From Candidatus Ruthenibacterium merdavium (lineage in GTDB: Bacteria > Bacillota > Clostridia > Oscillospirales > Ruminococcaceae): DNA of 43,465 bases. This document shows, piece after piece, positions 34,593 to 42,919 of this stretch. Position 1 is the first letter of the stretch. Every line of letters starts with the position of its first letter. The stretch covers positions 1 through 43,465 of the forward strand of contig DWWA01000010.1 in NCBI GenBank assembly GCA_019119935.1, given 5' to 3'. Made by a program: the position numbers and the translations under genes. The notes below the pieces were generated by a model. The model was given only the letters and a program-made list of their open reading frames with translations. It did no database searches and had not been told where the DNA came from.

Positions 34593-35678
34593 TCAATACT
34601 TTGCAGGGTTTGCCGACAGATATTTTTTCACCATCAAAGCAACTTTAAAGACAATCGCATCATCGAATTCACGCAAATCAAGGCCCGTCAGCTTTTTAAT
34701 TTTCTCTAAGCGATAGACAAGCGTGTTGCGATGCACAAACAGCCCGCGGCTTGTTTCGGACACATTCAGGTTATTTTCAAAGAAACGCTGAATGGTAAAC
34801 AATGTTTCCGCATCCAAGCTCTCAATGCTGCCCTGCTTGAACACCTCGCGCAAAAACATTTCGCACAGAGTCGTGGGCAGCTGATAAATCAGGCGTGCAA
34901 TGCCGAGGTTATCGTAGCTGATGATAGACTGCTCCGTATCAAACACCTTGCCCACTTCCATGGCAATCTGCGCTTCCTTAAAGCTGGTAGCCAAGTCCTT
35001 CACATTGCTGATGGGCGTACCAATGCCGACGACCGATTTAATATAGTGCTCGCCGTTGAGGGTATCCACAATGGAGGAAGCCAGTTTGTGCAGGTCTTTT
35101 CGGTCAATGCCGCGTTTAATTTCCTTAACGAGTACCGTATCGTTCTCGTTGATATTAAACACAAAGTCCTTCTGCTTATCGGGGAAAAGGCCCGATACGA
35201 CGTCATAGGCGGAGATGTCCGTGCCGGAAGTCACGCGGATTAAAAATACCACGCGCGACATATCCGTGGCAAAATGAAGCTCCCGCGCCTTGGCATAAAT
35301 GTCGCCGGGCAGGATGTTGTCAAGCACCACGTTCTTGATAAAATTCGCTTTGTCGAACTTTTCGTCGTAGTATTGTTTGATATTTTGCAGGCTGATGGCC
35401 AAAAGCGCGGCATAGCGCGCCGCTGCATCGTCGGTTCCCTCTACTAAAACAGCGTAGTCACTGCGTTTATTGGCGCCGAACAAATGGTAGGTAAAGCCGT
35501 CGCGTACAAACATTTCCCCTGCGGTCAGTCTGTCGGCAGCAATTCCCTCGCGCACTTCACCAATCCTGTTCAGGTCCGAACAAGAGATGATGGCGCCTGT
35601 TTCATCTACCACACCGATCATTCGGTCAATGGCGTCCTTCATCTGATAGACTACCCCTTGAAACACTCTGTTGGCCAT
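34593..35678 (-). CDS. PucR/CdaR-type transcriptional regulator
   Basis: The 361-residue protein ends with the PucR C-terminal helix-turn-helix (about 310-360: NLNVSETSRGLFVHRNTLVY then RLEKIKKLTGLDL). The middle is a GGDEF-like CdaR region, and the N-terminal part (about 12-120) resembles a small sensor domain. Such regulators respond to metabolites that vary widely, so the ligand cannot be named. The start at 35678 has AAAAGGG about 7 nt upstream. It is directly upstream of ftsE on the same strand, and I suspect co-transcription, since no terminator is evident in the 114-nt gap. Confidence 0.87.
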   Translation of the reverse strand: MANRVFQGVVYQMKDAIDRMIGVVDETGAIISCSDLNRIGEVREGIAADRLTAGEMFVRDGFTYHLFGANKRSDYAVLVEGTDDAAARYAALLAISLQNIKQYYDEKFDKANFIKNVVLDNILPGDIYAKARELHFATDMSRVVFLIRVTSGTDISAYDVVSGLFPDKQKDFVFNINENDTVLVKEIKRGIDRKDLHKLASSIVDTLNGEHYIKSVVGIGTPISNVKDLATSFKEAQIAMEVGKVFDTEQSIISYDNLGIARLIYQLPTTLCEMFLREVFKQGSIESLDAETLFTIQRFFENNLNVSETSRGLFVHRNTLVYRLEKIKKLTGLDLREFDDAIVFKVALMVKKYLSANPAKY

Positions 35679-35788
35679 AATTACCCTTTTCCCTTCTTTA
35701 TTTGCTGTACCAGATGATACTGCGTCAGTCATGTTGATTGTGCATGGTTATTGTGAATTTTACCAATTCACTTCCAAGCTTACTCTCT

Positions 35789-35817
35789 ATTTTACACAAT
35801 AATTATGACTTTTGCAA
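35789..35817 (-). promoter_or_regulatory. Promoter of the regulator-ftsEX unit
   Basis: Minus-strand TTGCAA (35817-35812), 17 bp, TAAAAT (35794-35789), about 110 nt before the regulator's start codon. Confidence 0.75.
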
Positions 35818-35970
35818 CATATTTCCTCAAACTGTTTCCCTCTTTATTGTGGAATATGAGAAAGGGCAATTCAATCTGTCAAACCCTTTTTTATCATACC
35901 GCGTAAATGTGTTAGTTTTTTTAAAATGAACGCTTCATCGAAATTTTTCCTTTTATTCTTTCGCACGATG

Positions 35971-36672
35971 TTATCTTTTTAAACTTGCCAGTTCTCTTTC
36001 CGTCAGCTCCCGGAATCCGCCGAGCCCCAGCGCATCGTCCAGCACCACCTCGCCGATTGCCACGCGGCGCAGTTCATTCACACCTGCACCATACACGCCG
36101 AACATGCGCTTAATTTGATGGTATACGCCCTGCGTAAGCACCACACGTGCAAAGCAGGGGCGCGTTTCGTCGCAAAGAAGCTTTGCCGGTTTCATTGTTT
36201 CACCGTCGGCCAGCGTAACACCCTGCTCAAACCCCTGCACCATCTCCCGCGTCACGGGTGTATCAAGCACAACCTCATACGTTTTTTCCACATGCTTTTT
36301 AGGAGAGAGCAGCTCGTGCGCCAATGCGCCGTCATCGGTCAAAAGAATAAAACCCGTGCTCTGCTTGTCTAAACGGCCTGCCGGAAAAAGCGCCCGGCCT
36401 GGGTAGTCCTTTGCCACCAAATCCACTACCGTTCGCTCACGCGCATCTCTTGCGGCGCTTAAAATACCGGCCGGCTTGTCCAGCATAATGTAAACAAATT
36501 CGCGCCACACCACCGGTTTTCCTTCATAGACCACCTCGTCCTGCGCCGAAAGAGCGGTATCTGCCGCTTTGCACACCGTGCCGTTTCTCTTCACTTTCCC
36601 TGCGCGCACTGCCGTGCGGGCAGCGCTTCGGCTCAAACCGCACGCTTTCGCCAAATACTGGTCTAACCGCAT
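35971..36672 (-). CDS. RsuA-family 16S rRNA/RNA pseudouridine synthase
   Basis: This enzyme isomerises a uridine in structured RNA to pseudouridine. The 233-residue protein has an N-terminal S4 RNA-binding domain (MRLDQYLAKACGLSRSAAR, about 1-60) and the catalytic motif GRLDKQSTGFILLTDDG (about 100-116) with the essential aspartate. The length and motif order fit RsuA, which modifies U516 of 16S rRNA, but related RluB/E/F enzymes look similar. GGGGAGG precedes the start. It has its own space before the PucR regulator and follows the DUF4830-like gene's terminator. Confidence 0.93.
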   Translation of the reverse strand: MRLDQYLAKACGLSRSAARTAVRAGKVKRNGTVCKAADTALSAQDEVVYEGKPVVWREFVYIMLDKPAGILSAARDARERTVVDLVAKDYPGRALFPAGRLDKQSTGFILLTDDGALAHELLSPKKHVEKTYEVVLDTPVTREMVQGFEQGVTLADGETMKPAKLLCDETRPCFARVVLTQGVYHQIKRMFGVYGAGVNELRRVAIGEVVLDDALGLGGFRELTERELASLKR

Positions 36673-36694
36673 GCTCTCCCTCCCCTTTTCATAT

Positions 36695-36741
36695 CAAAAA
36701 AGCCGCACAACCCTTTTTCATGAATTGTACGGCTTTTTTAT
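36695..36741 (-). terminator. Terminator after the DUF4830-like gene
   Basis: AAAAAAGCCG-ACAA and TTGT-CGGCTTTTTT form a stem with a one-base mismatch, and the flanking A and T runs suit termination on both strands. It lies between the RsuA gene and the DUF4830-like gene. Confidence 0.8.
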
Positions 36742-36799
36742 TGTATCACAAACCCTTTGACAAAAAAAGGCTTTCGTCTTTTATTTTTTCAGCTTTTCA

Positions 36800-37492
36800 T
36801 CACTCTGTGGGAACAGCACCGGCTTGCGCCGCTGTTTCCTGCGTCATTTCAACGGGGTTTTCGGCGTTCACAGGCTCACTCGTCACAGCCTGATCCAAAG
36901 CCGCGGTCTGCTGCGACTGGGCAGCGGGGTCAACCTGCTGCGCGGCAGTCTGCTGTGCCTGGTCTGCGGGCTGTGCGGCGGTTTCCTGCGTTTGTTCTGC
37001 CGCGGCGTTGGTCTGCGCGCTCGGCGGGGTCATCGGAAGCACCTCACCGGACGGCTTTTGCAAAAAGTATGCAGCTTTGGCCTCTTCTTTATAAACCAGA
37101 ACAACTGCATATGTCTGCGTGGTTTCATTACTCTGCGCAGGAACTGCTGCTACCCATTTATCCACCGTTTTATTTTTGCATTTGGATAAATCCAGCCCGC
37201 TTTGTTTAATTACGTCATGGAATGCCTTAAAACTGTCATCCCACTTGCGCGGCACCTTCACCTGAGAAACCTCGGCTGTGGCCGGGTCTACCTCTACGCC
37301 GTATCCGGCTAAAAAGGTCTGCAAATCCTGTGCACCGGTAATTTTTTGGCTTAAACCGGGTACAGCCGCCGTTTCCACTGCTTCCCCGCTCATACTTTTG
37401 AGCCCCAGCACACCGGCGGCAAGCGCCGCCACACATACCGCAGCCGCACCCAAACGGCGCAGTGTCGTTTTGTTCATTGTCATTACAAACAT
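36800..37492 (-). CDS. DUF4830-like membrane-anchored protein with Q/A-rich tail
   Basis: The 230-residue protein has one N-terminal hydrophobic segment (about 12-30), a folded domain of about 110 residues (LQTFLAGYGVEVDPATAEV, PRKWDDSFKAFHDVIKQSGL, YAVVLVYKEEAKAAYFLQKP) and a disordered tail of about 80 residues with many Q, A, T and P. The folded part resembles DUF4830, a domain of unknown function in Clostridia: a small extracytoplasmic domain anchored to the membrane. ATG 37492 has AGGAGG 10 nt upstream. It is divergent from the threonine aldolase gene and ends at a terminator. Confidence 0.75.
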   Translation of the reverse strand: MFVMTMNKTTLRRLGAAAVCVAALAAGVLGLKSMSGEAVETAAVPGLSQKITGAQDLQTFLAGYGVEVDPATAEVSQVKVPRKWDDSFKAFHDVIKQSGLDLSKCKNKTVDKWVAAVPAQSNETTQTYAVVLVYKEEAKAAYFLQKPSGEVLPMTPPSAQTNAAAEQTQETAAQPADQAQQTAAQQVDPAAQSQQTAALDQAVTSEPVNAENPVEMTQETAAQAGAVPTE

Positions 37493-37593
37493 TAGGACGA
37501 TCCCTCCTTTTTTGTTATATGTGTATGTTGTCCCCTTCTCATTCATGCCTGTCTTTTTGCTTTGCTGTCCGTTTTTTATTTTGCTTTCCAATA

Positions 37594-37622
37594 TTGCGCT
37601 TGAAAACGAAAGGTTTTATAAT
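37594..37622 (+). promoter_or_regulatory. Probable promoter of the threonine aldolase gene
   Basis: TTGCGC (37594-37599), 17 bp, TATAAT (37617-37622), about 70 bp before the start codon. Confidence 0.6.
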
Positions 37623-37692
37623 AATTTTATCTTGTTCAATTGAAAGCCGCAGGTTATTTTTCACGCTTACGGATTAAAAAGGAGCTGTTTGC

Positions 37693-38763
37693 ATGATTTA
37701 TTTTAATTCTGATTACACCGAAGGAGCACATGAAAGCATCTTAAATGCTTTGGTGCGCACCAATTTAGAACAAACACCCGGATACGGCACTGACGATTAC
37801 TGCCGTGAAGCTGCAAGCCGTGTGCGCGCCCTTTGCGGAAACACCGCACCGGATGTACATTTTCTGGTTGGCGGCACACAGACAAACGCCACTGTCATCA
37901 GCGCAGCTCTGCGCGGCCACCAGGGTGTGATCAGTGCCGATACCGGACATATTCATGTGCACGAAACGGGCGCGGTGGAAGCAACCGGCCACAAGGTGCT
38001 GGCATTGCCGCATCAAAACGGCAAAATCACGGCAGAGCAAGTGAAACATGTTTGGCAGGTACACCATGAAGATGATTCCGCCGAGCACTGCGTGGAACCG
38101 AAAATGGTTTATATTTCACAGCCCACGGAATTCGGCACGCTTTACAGCAAAGAGGAACTGAAAGCCTTATACGAAGTGTGCCGCGCTTGCGGGATGTACC
38201 TGTTTATCGACGGTGCGCGTTTGGGCTATGGTCTTGCAGCGGCCGACAGTACTTTGGATTTTGCGTCCCTTGCCGGTTTGTGTGATGTTTTCTATATTGG
38301 CGGCACAAAGATGGGCGCATTGTTCGGCGAAGCTGTCGTCATTCAAAATGACGATTTAAAACCCGCCTTTCGCTATTATATTAAGCGCCACGGCGGCATG
38401 CTGGCAAAAGGAAGGCTGCTGGGGCTTCAATTTGCCGAATTGCTGAAAGATGACCTTTATCTCTCCCTGGGCCGTCATGCCGATGAGCTGGCTGACCTCA
38501 TCCGTGACGCGCTTTTCCAAAACGAGATTCCGCTTGTGATGGAAAATCGCACCAATCAAATTTTTTGCCTGCTGACGGAAAAACAGCTGCAGCAGCTCTC
38601 AGAGCAATTTGTTCTTTCGGTGCAAGACAAAATGCCCGATGGCCGGCGGCTTGTCCGCATCTGCACTTCTTGGGCAACGAAAAAAGAACATGTTCAAATG
38701 CTGATTGAACACTTGAACACGCTCTCCGCTTGTGCCGGTTCAAACGTTTCAGAAAAACAATGA
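37693..38763 (+). CDS. Low-specificity L-threonine aldolase (beta-eliminating lyase family)
   Basis: This PLP enzyme cleaves L-threonine (and allo-threonine) to glycine and acetaldehyde. The 356-residue protein opens with FNSDYTEGAHESILNAL, has the PLP phosphate region VGGTQTNATV (about 58-67), the HIHVHETGAVE histidine segment, the aspartate in FIDGARLGYG and the PLP lysine in YIGGTKMGALFGE (about K205). These match the aldolase/beta-eliminating lyase fold type I. GGAG lies 9 nt before the ATG. It is a single-gene unit flanked by a promoter and a strong terminator. Confidence 0.92.
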   Translation: MIYFNSDYTEGAHESILNALVRTNLEQTPGYGTDDYCREAASRVRALCGNTAPDVHFLVGGTQTNATVISAALRGHQGVISADTGHIHVHETGAVEATGHKVLALPHQNGKITAEQVKHVWQVHHEDDSAEHCVEPKMVYISQPTEFGTLYSKEELKALYEVCRACGMYLFIDGARLGYGLAAADSTLDFASLAGLCDVFYIGGTKMGALFGEAVVIQNDDLKPAFRYYIKRHGGMLAKGRLLGLQFAELLKDDLYLSLGRHADELADLIRDALFQNEIPLVMENRTNQIFCLLTEKQLQQLSEQFVLSVQDKMPDGRRLVRICTSWATKKEHVQMLIEHLNTLSACAGSNVSEKQ

Positions 38764-38775
38764 TTTACTTTTTTG

Positions 38776-38826
38776 AAAAAGCAAAGAACTCGGAACCCTT
38801 TAGGGGTTCCGAGTTCTTTGCTTTGT
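38776..38826. terminator. Bidirectional terminator after the threonine aldolase gene
   Basis: An 18-bp nearly perfect stem (GCAAAGAACTCGGAACCC, 38781-38798, with its complement ending at 38821) around a 4- to 5-nt loop, flanked by an A-run and CTTTG. It separates the aldolase gene from the convergent TPM gene. Confidence 0.9.
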
Positions 38827-38850
38827 ACTAAAAATTGCTGATTAAAAAAC

Positions 38851-39657
38851 TTAGTGTCCTCGGCCTGCACCGCCGCCGCGGGAAGCACCGCCACCGCCGG
38901 TAAAGCTTCCGCCGCTGTGTCCGCCGCCGTATCCGCCGCGGGGGCCGTCGTATCTATTCCGATAACGCGGGCGTCTTCTTCTGTAATTTCCCGTCGACGA
39001 AGAGCCCATCAGCATGCCCATTCCGAAATTGCCGCCCATGCCGCCTAAAGGGCCAAAGCCAATCCTTTTAATAATGGCCTTTACAGCCGCAATAATAATC
39101 AGTAAGATAACCAAACCATATATCAGAAAATTATTTTCTGATAAGCTGGAAGAATTGCCGCCTGCACCGTAAGCATTTTCCACCTTGGCCGCTAAACTGT
39201 CAAATGTTCTCCGTACACCTTCATCATAATTGGCCACAGCAAAGTCGGGTTCTAAATCTTCTTGCAAAATCCGGCTGATTGTAGATGTCGTCAACGTATT
39301 CTCCAAGCCGATTCCCTGCAAACAATGATAGTCCTGCCCTTGAATATCCAGCACCAGCAAAACTCCGTTGTCTTTTTGCTTCGAGCCGATGCCCCAGTCA
39401 TTGAACAGGCGGTAGGTATACTCATCCAAGCTCAACCCTTCGGTATCGTTCACAGTTACCACAACCACCTGTGCCCCACTTGCTTCCTCCAAGCGGATGT
39501 TCTCTGTGATGATATAGTCTTTTGTCTGCTGGGACAATACACCAGCATAGTCGTTAACATAATAGTCTTTCGTAGCAGTCAAATTAACTGCCGAAGCCTG
39601 TACCACAAACAAACAGGCAAAAAGGCCGAGTGCCAACCATCGAACAACGCTTTTCAT
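38851..39657 (-). CDS. TPM-domain (YgcG-type) membrane protein
   Basis: TPM proteins are membrane-anchored; plant Psb32 relatives have phosphatase activity, and bacterial ones often pair with LemA. The 268-residue protein has a signal peptide (about 1-24), a TPM domain (VNDYAGVLSQQTKDYI through VLLVLDIQGQDYHCLQGIGL, about 34-150), one membrane helix (about 175-195) and a C-terminal tail full of GG, SGGSFTGGGG and RGGG, as in YgcG. ATG 39657 has GAGG 8 nt upstream; a GTG at 39666 that overlaps the previous gene is also possible. Last gene of the XpaC-TelA-LemA-TPM unit. Confidence 0.9.
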   Translation of the reverse strand: MKSVVRWLALGLFACLFVVQASAVNLTATKDYYVNDYAGVLSQQTKDYIITENIRLEEASGAQVVVVTVNDTEGLSLDEYTYRLFNDWGIGSKQKDNGVLLVLDIQGQDYHCLQGIGLENTLTTSTISRILQEDLEPDFAVANYDEGVRRTFDSLAAKVENAYGAGGNSSSLSENNFLIYGLVILLIIIAAVKAIIKRIGFGPLGGMGGNFGMGMLMGSSSTGNYRRRRPRYRNRYDGPRGGYGGGHSGGSFTGGGGASRGGGAGRGH

Positions 39658-39662
39658 CACTT

Positions 39663-40193
39663 TCACCTCATCTCCTCCAAATGGGTGCGAAGTAACAGAC
39701 TTCCCGGAAAGCCGTCCGCTGCACTTTGCACTTCTTGTACGAGCGCATTGTACTCAGGAATACTGTGCGACAAAATGGCCGTTCGGCTGGTGAACTCCGA
39801 CCATGCCATCTGGGCGGCACTTCCTTTTGAATCGCGTTCATCTTCGGCAAGCGACTGATACAACAGCTCTACCGCAAGCTTCATTTCATTTCCCGCGCGG
39901 TATCTTTCCGCCGGAGATTGGGCAGCGCGGCTGTGCTCCAGTCCAGCCTGTGCATCGGCAATGAGCGCAGCGTCGCCCCCCGAACTTTTGGCCAAGGTTA
40001 GAATCGTATCCGCCGCCGCTTCGCGCGCGGTAAAATCCGCCGCCATCGACTGCTCATAATAGTTCAGCGGTTTTTCAGCGAAATCCGAGGCTTTTGAGCC
40101 TCCGATTCCAAACACCCCTGCACAAAGAGCGACAACCAATACGGCAATCCCCAGCACAAAATTTTCCGTCCAGCGCTTTTTTTCCGCTTTCAT
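39663..40193 (-). CDS. LemA-like membrane protein
   Basis: LemA proteins are small helical membrane proteins of unknown function, often beside TPM genes. The 176-residue protein has a single N-terminal membrane helix (about 12-32), then an all-helical region. The C-terminal segment YNALVQEVQSAADGFPGSLL (about 147-166) matches the LemA signature (YN..V..YN..I..FP..L), though the central part is divergent and the usual 'RRADLIPNL' is absent. Its start overlaps the telA-like stop by 4 nt (ATGA), and its stop lies at the start of the TPM gene, so all three are translationally coupled. Confidence 0.68.
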   Translation of the reverse strand: MKAEKKRWTENFVLGIAVLVVALCAGVFGIGGSKASDFAEKPLNYYEQSMAADFTAREAAADTILTLAKSSGGDAALIADAQAGLEHSRAAQSPAERYRAGNEMKLAVELLYQSLAEDERDSKGSAAQMAWSEFTSRTAILSHSIPEYNALVQEVQSAADGFPGSLLLRTHLEEMR

Positions 40194-41323
40194 CGTGTAA
40201 CCTCTAAGAGTTTTGCTTTCAATTCGCCTTCAATGCGGCCCAGCTCCGCCTCGGCTGCCGCACGCTTTGCGCGGCCATCCTTTTGAATCTGCACCACTTC
40301 GTCCAACGTTTCGATCAAATTGCGGTTTGTCTGCTGAAGCGTTTCAATGTCCACAATGCCGCGCTCCGACTCTTTCGCCGCTTCAATCGTACCCTGCTTA
40401 AGCATCGCAGCATTCTTTTTCAGCAAGTCATTTGTCATGTCGGTCACCGCACGCTGAGCTTCAATTGCCTGCTGCGAGTGTGCCAGTCCCAACGCCAAAA
40501 CCATTTGGCTTTTCCAAAGCGGAATAGTGTTTACGATGGAAGTTTGAATTTTCTCCGCCATCATCGTGTTGTTCGACTGAATCAGGCGAATCTGCGGCGC
40601 CATCTGCACAGAGATATTGCGCGTAAGCTGCAAGTCATACAGTTTTTTCTCAAAACGCGTGCACATGTCGTCCAAGTCCTTTGCCGCCTGTGCATCTTCG
40701 GGCAGTCCGCTTTGCTGTGCTTTTGCCATCAAAGCAGGCAGCTCGGTAGAGCGAACCTCTTCAAGCTTTTTCTTGCCCGCAAGGATATACATCGACAGCT
40801 CTTTGAAGTACGCGAGATTCATTTCGTACATCTTGTCCAACATGGCAATATCCTTGAGCAGCTGAACCTGATGATCTTGCAGCATCCCTGTGATGCGCTC
40901 GACATTCGTTTCGGCTTTCGCATATTGCGTTTTCATTTCCTCAAGCTGGTTGGCCGCTTTCTTAAAGAGGCCGAAAATGCCTTTCGGCTCTTCCGCTGCG
41001 GCATCAAATCCTTTCAGCTCCGCAACAAGACCTGTCACCATATCGCCGATTTCGCCCAAATCCTTCGTGCGGATGTTCTCCAGCGTTGCGCCGGAAAAAT
41101 CGGCTACTTTTTTCTGGCTGCCCGCGCCGTACTGCAAAATTTGAGTAGAGTTCGTCAAATCAATTTTTTGCGCAAAATCCTCCACCATTTTCAGTTCTTC
41201 CGGGCTGAGATCCTGCTCGGCTTCCGCCGGTTTCGGAACGGGAGCCATTTCTGTTTTTGTTTCTAATGTCAGTGTGGGAGCCGGTGCTGTTTCTAAGGTC
41301 AGTTCAGGCATGATATCGTTCAT
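40190..41323 (-). CDS. Toxic anion resistance protein TelA family
   Basis: TelA proteins were named for tellurite resistance on plasmids, but chromosomal ones (such as Bacillus YaaN) have no settled biochemical role. The 377-residue protein is mostly long helices with no membrane segment. Typical segments are SPEELKMVEDFAQKIDLTNS (about 42-61), LQYGAGSQKKVADFSG (about 64-79) and the conserved middle QLTRNISVQMAPQIRLIQSN. Two starts 6 nt apart are possible (41329 and 41323); the second has better spacing to AAGGAAGG. It precedes a LemA-like gene with a 4-nt overlap and follows xpaC by about 120 nt. Confidence 0.93.
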   Translation of the reverse strand: MNDIMPELTLETAPAPTLTLETKTEMAPVPKPAEAEQDLSPEELKMVEDFAQKIDLTNSTQILQYGAGSQKKVADFSGATLENIRTKDLGEIGDMVTGLVAELKGFDAAAEEPKGIFGLFKKAANQLEEMKTQYAKAETNVERITGMLQDHQVQLLKDIAMLDKMYEMNLAYFKELSMYILAGKKKLEEVRSTELPALMAKAQQSGLPEDAQAAKDLDDMCTRFEKKLYDLQLTRNISVQMAPQIRLIQSNNTMMAEKIQTSIVNTIPLWKSQMVLALGLAHSQQAIEAQRAVTDMTNDLLKKNAAMLKQGTIEAAKESERGIVDIETLQQTNRNLIETLDEVVQIQKDGRAKRAAAEAELGRIEGELKAKLLEVTR

Positions 41324-41451
41324 CTTCATTCCTTCCTTTCTGCGCGTGTTGCAAAAGTTTCTCTTTCCCTTTTGTCGCTTTTACAACATTTTTTCTATTC
41401 ACAGCAAACAAATTTTTGCCGCAAAGGCCTTATGGGATCTGTGCTGTCATA

Positions 41452-42135
41452 TCACAAGGTTAAACGTGGCCCTTCTGTCGGGGGCTGGTCGTCTGCGGAG
41501 TAATCTGTCACATGCAGTCCGTCACCTTTTGCGATTGCTTCAAGCACGTCTAAATCCGTTGAAACCTCCAGCGCGGTGCCTGCAAACAGTGCATCGAGCT
41601 GCGCTTCGAACGCCTGTGCAATCACCTTTGCGTTTTCCTTTACTTCGCGCTCCAAGCTTTTAGCATGTTCTCCGCTTGCCCCGGAGCCCATCATCTGAGA
41701 ATACTGCGTCAGCACTTTCACGCTTGTGGGCAGATAATACGTTGCAAATTTGCGTACACTGTAACCCTTTTCGGGGGAATTGGATACTTGCTGCAAAATG
41801 GCATCCGCCGCAGTTTCCATACGCCAGATATCCTGTTTGAGCCCTGGGTCAGCAATTCTTTCCGACAGTTCTCGCAGTGCCTGCACATTTTCCTGCGCTT
41901 GTGCGAGCATCTCGTCCAGTTCTTTTTCTCCTGTTGTATAAACGATAGGCACCAAAACCACACGAGGCTTTACCAGCTTGCGGACAACCAAACCAACCAC
42001 CGCCGCACCAATCAAAGCCACAATCAGCGCCCATAAGCGGTACACCGGCAAAAGTGCACACAAGCCCAAAAACGCAGCGGCTGCGGCGTAAAGCCACCAA
42101 GCGGAAGGAATCTTTTTTTCTGTCATCCCCTGCAT
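41452..42135 (-). CDS. XpaC-like protein (5-bromo-4-chloroindolyl phosphate hydrolysis family)
   Basis: XpaC-family proteins are encoded next to TelA-family genes in many Bacillota; the family name comes from an indirect phosphatase-related phenotype, and the true function is unknown. The 227-residue protein has two membrane helices (about 14-28 and 32-50) and then a helical cytoplasmic part with IVYTTGEKELDEMLAQAQEN (about 59-78), ILQQVSNSPEKGYSVRKFAT and a conserved YYLPTSVKVLTQYSQM. AGAGG lies 8 nt before the ATG. It stands between DUF308 and the TelA gene. Confidence 0.9.
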   Translation of the reverse strand: MQGMTEKKIPSAWWLYAAAAAFLGLCALLPVYRLWALIVALIGAAVVGLVVRKLVKPRVVLVPIVYTTGEKELDEMLAQAQENVQALRELSERIADPGLKQDIWRMETAADAILQQVSNSPEKGYSVRKFATYYLPTSVKVLTQYSQMMGSGASGEHAKSLEREVKENAKVIAQAFEAQLDALFAGTALEVSTDLDVLEAIAKGDGLHVTDYSADDQPPTEGPRLTL

Positions 42136-42181
42136 CCGTCCATCCTCTCTTTCCCTTCTTTAAGCATAATGTTGTATTACG

Positions 42182-42757
42182 CTAAAAACCCTCTCCATTT
42201 CCGTCATCAAAAAAATCGTCCGGGTTTGAAAATGTCTTTGCAACAAATATGGCGCTGACCATTACCGAGGCGCCGACAAAAATCAGGCCGACCCCCAATA
42301 AAAACAATCCGGCCGAAATTCCCTTAGAAGGGTGCAAGGCCAAAATGAACCCGAACGCCAGCTTCACCACTCCGTCTGCCAATGTGGGCAGCCATCTCTC
42401 CTGTGCCTTCCAAAGACGAAAGGCGCGATAAAGGCGAAGCATTCCTGCGGCCGCCATCCATAGTGCCACCAGCATCACAGCAAACAGCAGCGAAACCTGT
42501 CTGTTGAGCAAAAACGCCGCTCCAACCACCATATTTAAAGCTCCCTGTAAAAGAAAATGCCCGGGATCGCGCGCGGAACGCTTGAGCGACCAAGCCATCA
42601 ACAGCTCTCCCAAACCGAGCGCAGACAGGCAAATTCCCGCCGCCAGCGGAAACAGAACCGTCAGCGGATATGGGTTCAGTACACATATCAAACCAAACGC
42701 CGACATTCCAACTCCGGCCAGCAGCGTCAGGCCCTGTGTCCCCCGAAACAGCTTCAT
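42182..42757 (-). CDS. DUF308 (HdeD-like) membrane protein
   Basis: The 191-residue protein has six hydrophobic helices arranged as three repeats of two, the usual form of DUF308/HdeD proteins, with segments such as GVGMSAFGLICVLNPYPLTV and ALNMVVGAAFLLNRQVSLLF. HdeD in E. coli is linked to acid resistance, but most family members have no known function. ATG 42757 with AAGGAA 10 nt upstream is preferred over a GTG at 42778. It is 46 nt upstream of xpaC, so it is probably in the same operon. Confidence 0.85.
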   Translation of the reverse strand: MKLFRGTQGLTLLAGVGMSAFGLICVLNPYPLTVLFPLAAGICLSALGLGELLMAWSLKRSARDPGHFLLQGALNMVVGAAFLLNRQVSLLFAVMLVALWMAAAGMLRLYRAFRLWKAQERWLPTLADGVVKLAFGFILALHPSKGISAGLFLLGVGLIFVGASVMVSAIFVAKTFSNPDDFFDDGNGEGF

Positions 42758-42919
42758 TGTTTTAAAATTCCTTTCCACCGCATCCCGCTTGTTTTCTCCG
42801 ACTTCTGCGTAAGGCCGGATTTCCCGGTCATGGCCGCATCATTTCAGAGCGTTTCGCACAAGCGAAATTTTCGGCGTAATACGCCAAAACCGTGCTTTGT
42901 GAATTTGTCCAGTGCCGCC

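Noticed and set aside
35738-35929. A 63-codon open frame in the gap before the PucR regulator
   Set aside because: It overlaps the regulator's promoter on the other strand, has no ribosome binding site, and resembles random AT-rich sequence.
40283-41266. A 327-codon open frame opposite the TelA gene (and a similar one at 31328-32311 opposite the M23 gene)
   Set aside because: Composition is that of reverse-complemented coiled-coil coding sequence; no independent evidence.
40190-42135. A dedicated tellurite resistance locus
   Set aside because: TelA and XpaC relatives are common on chromosomes without tellurite function; no terC/terD-type or thiopurine methyltransferase genes are present.
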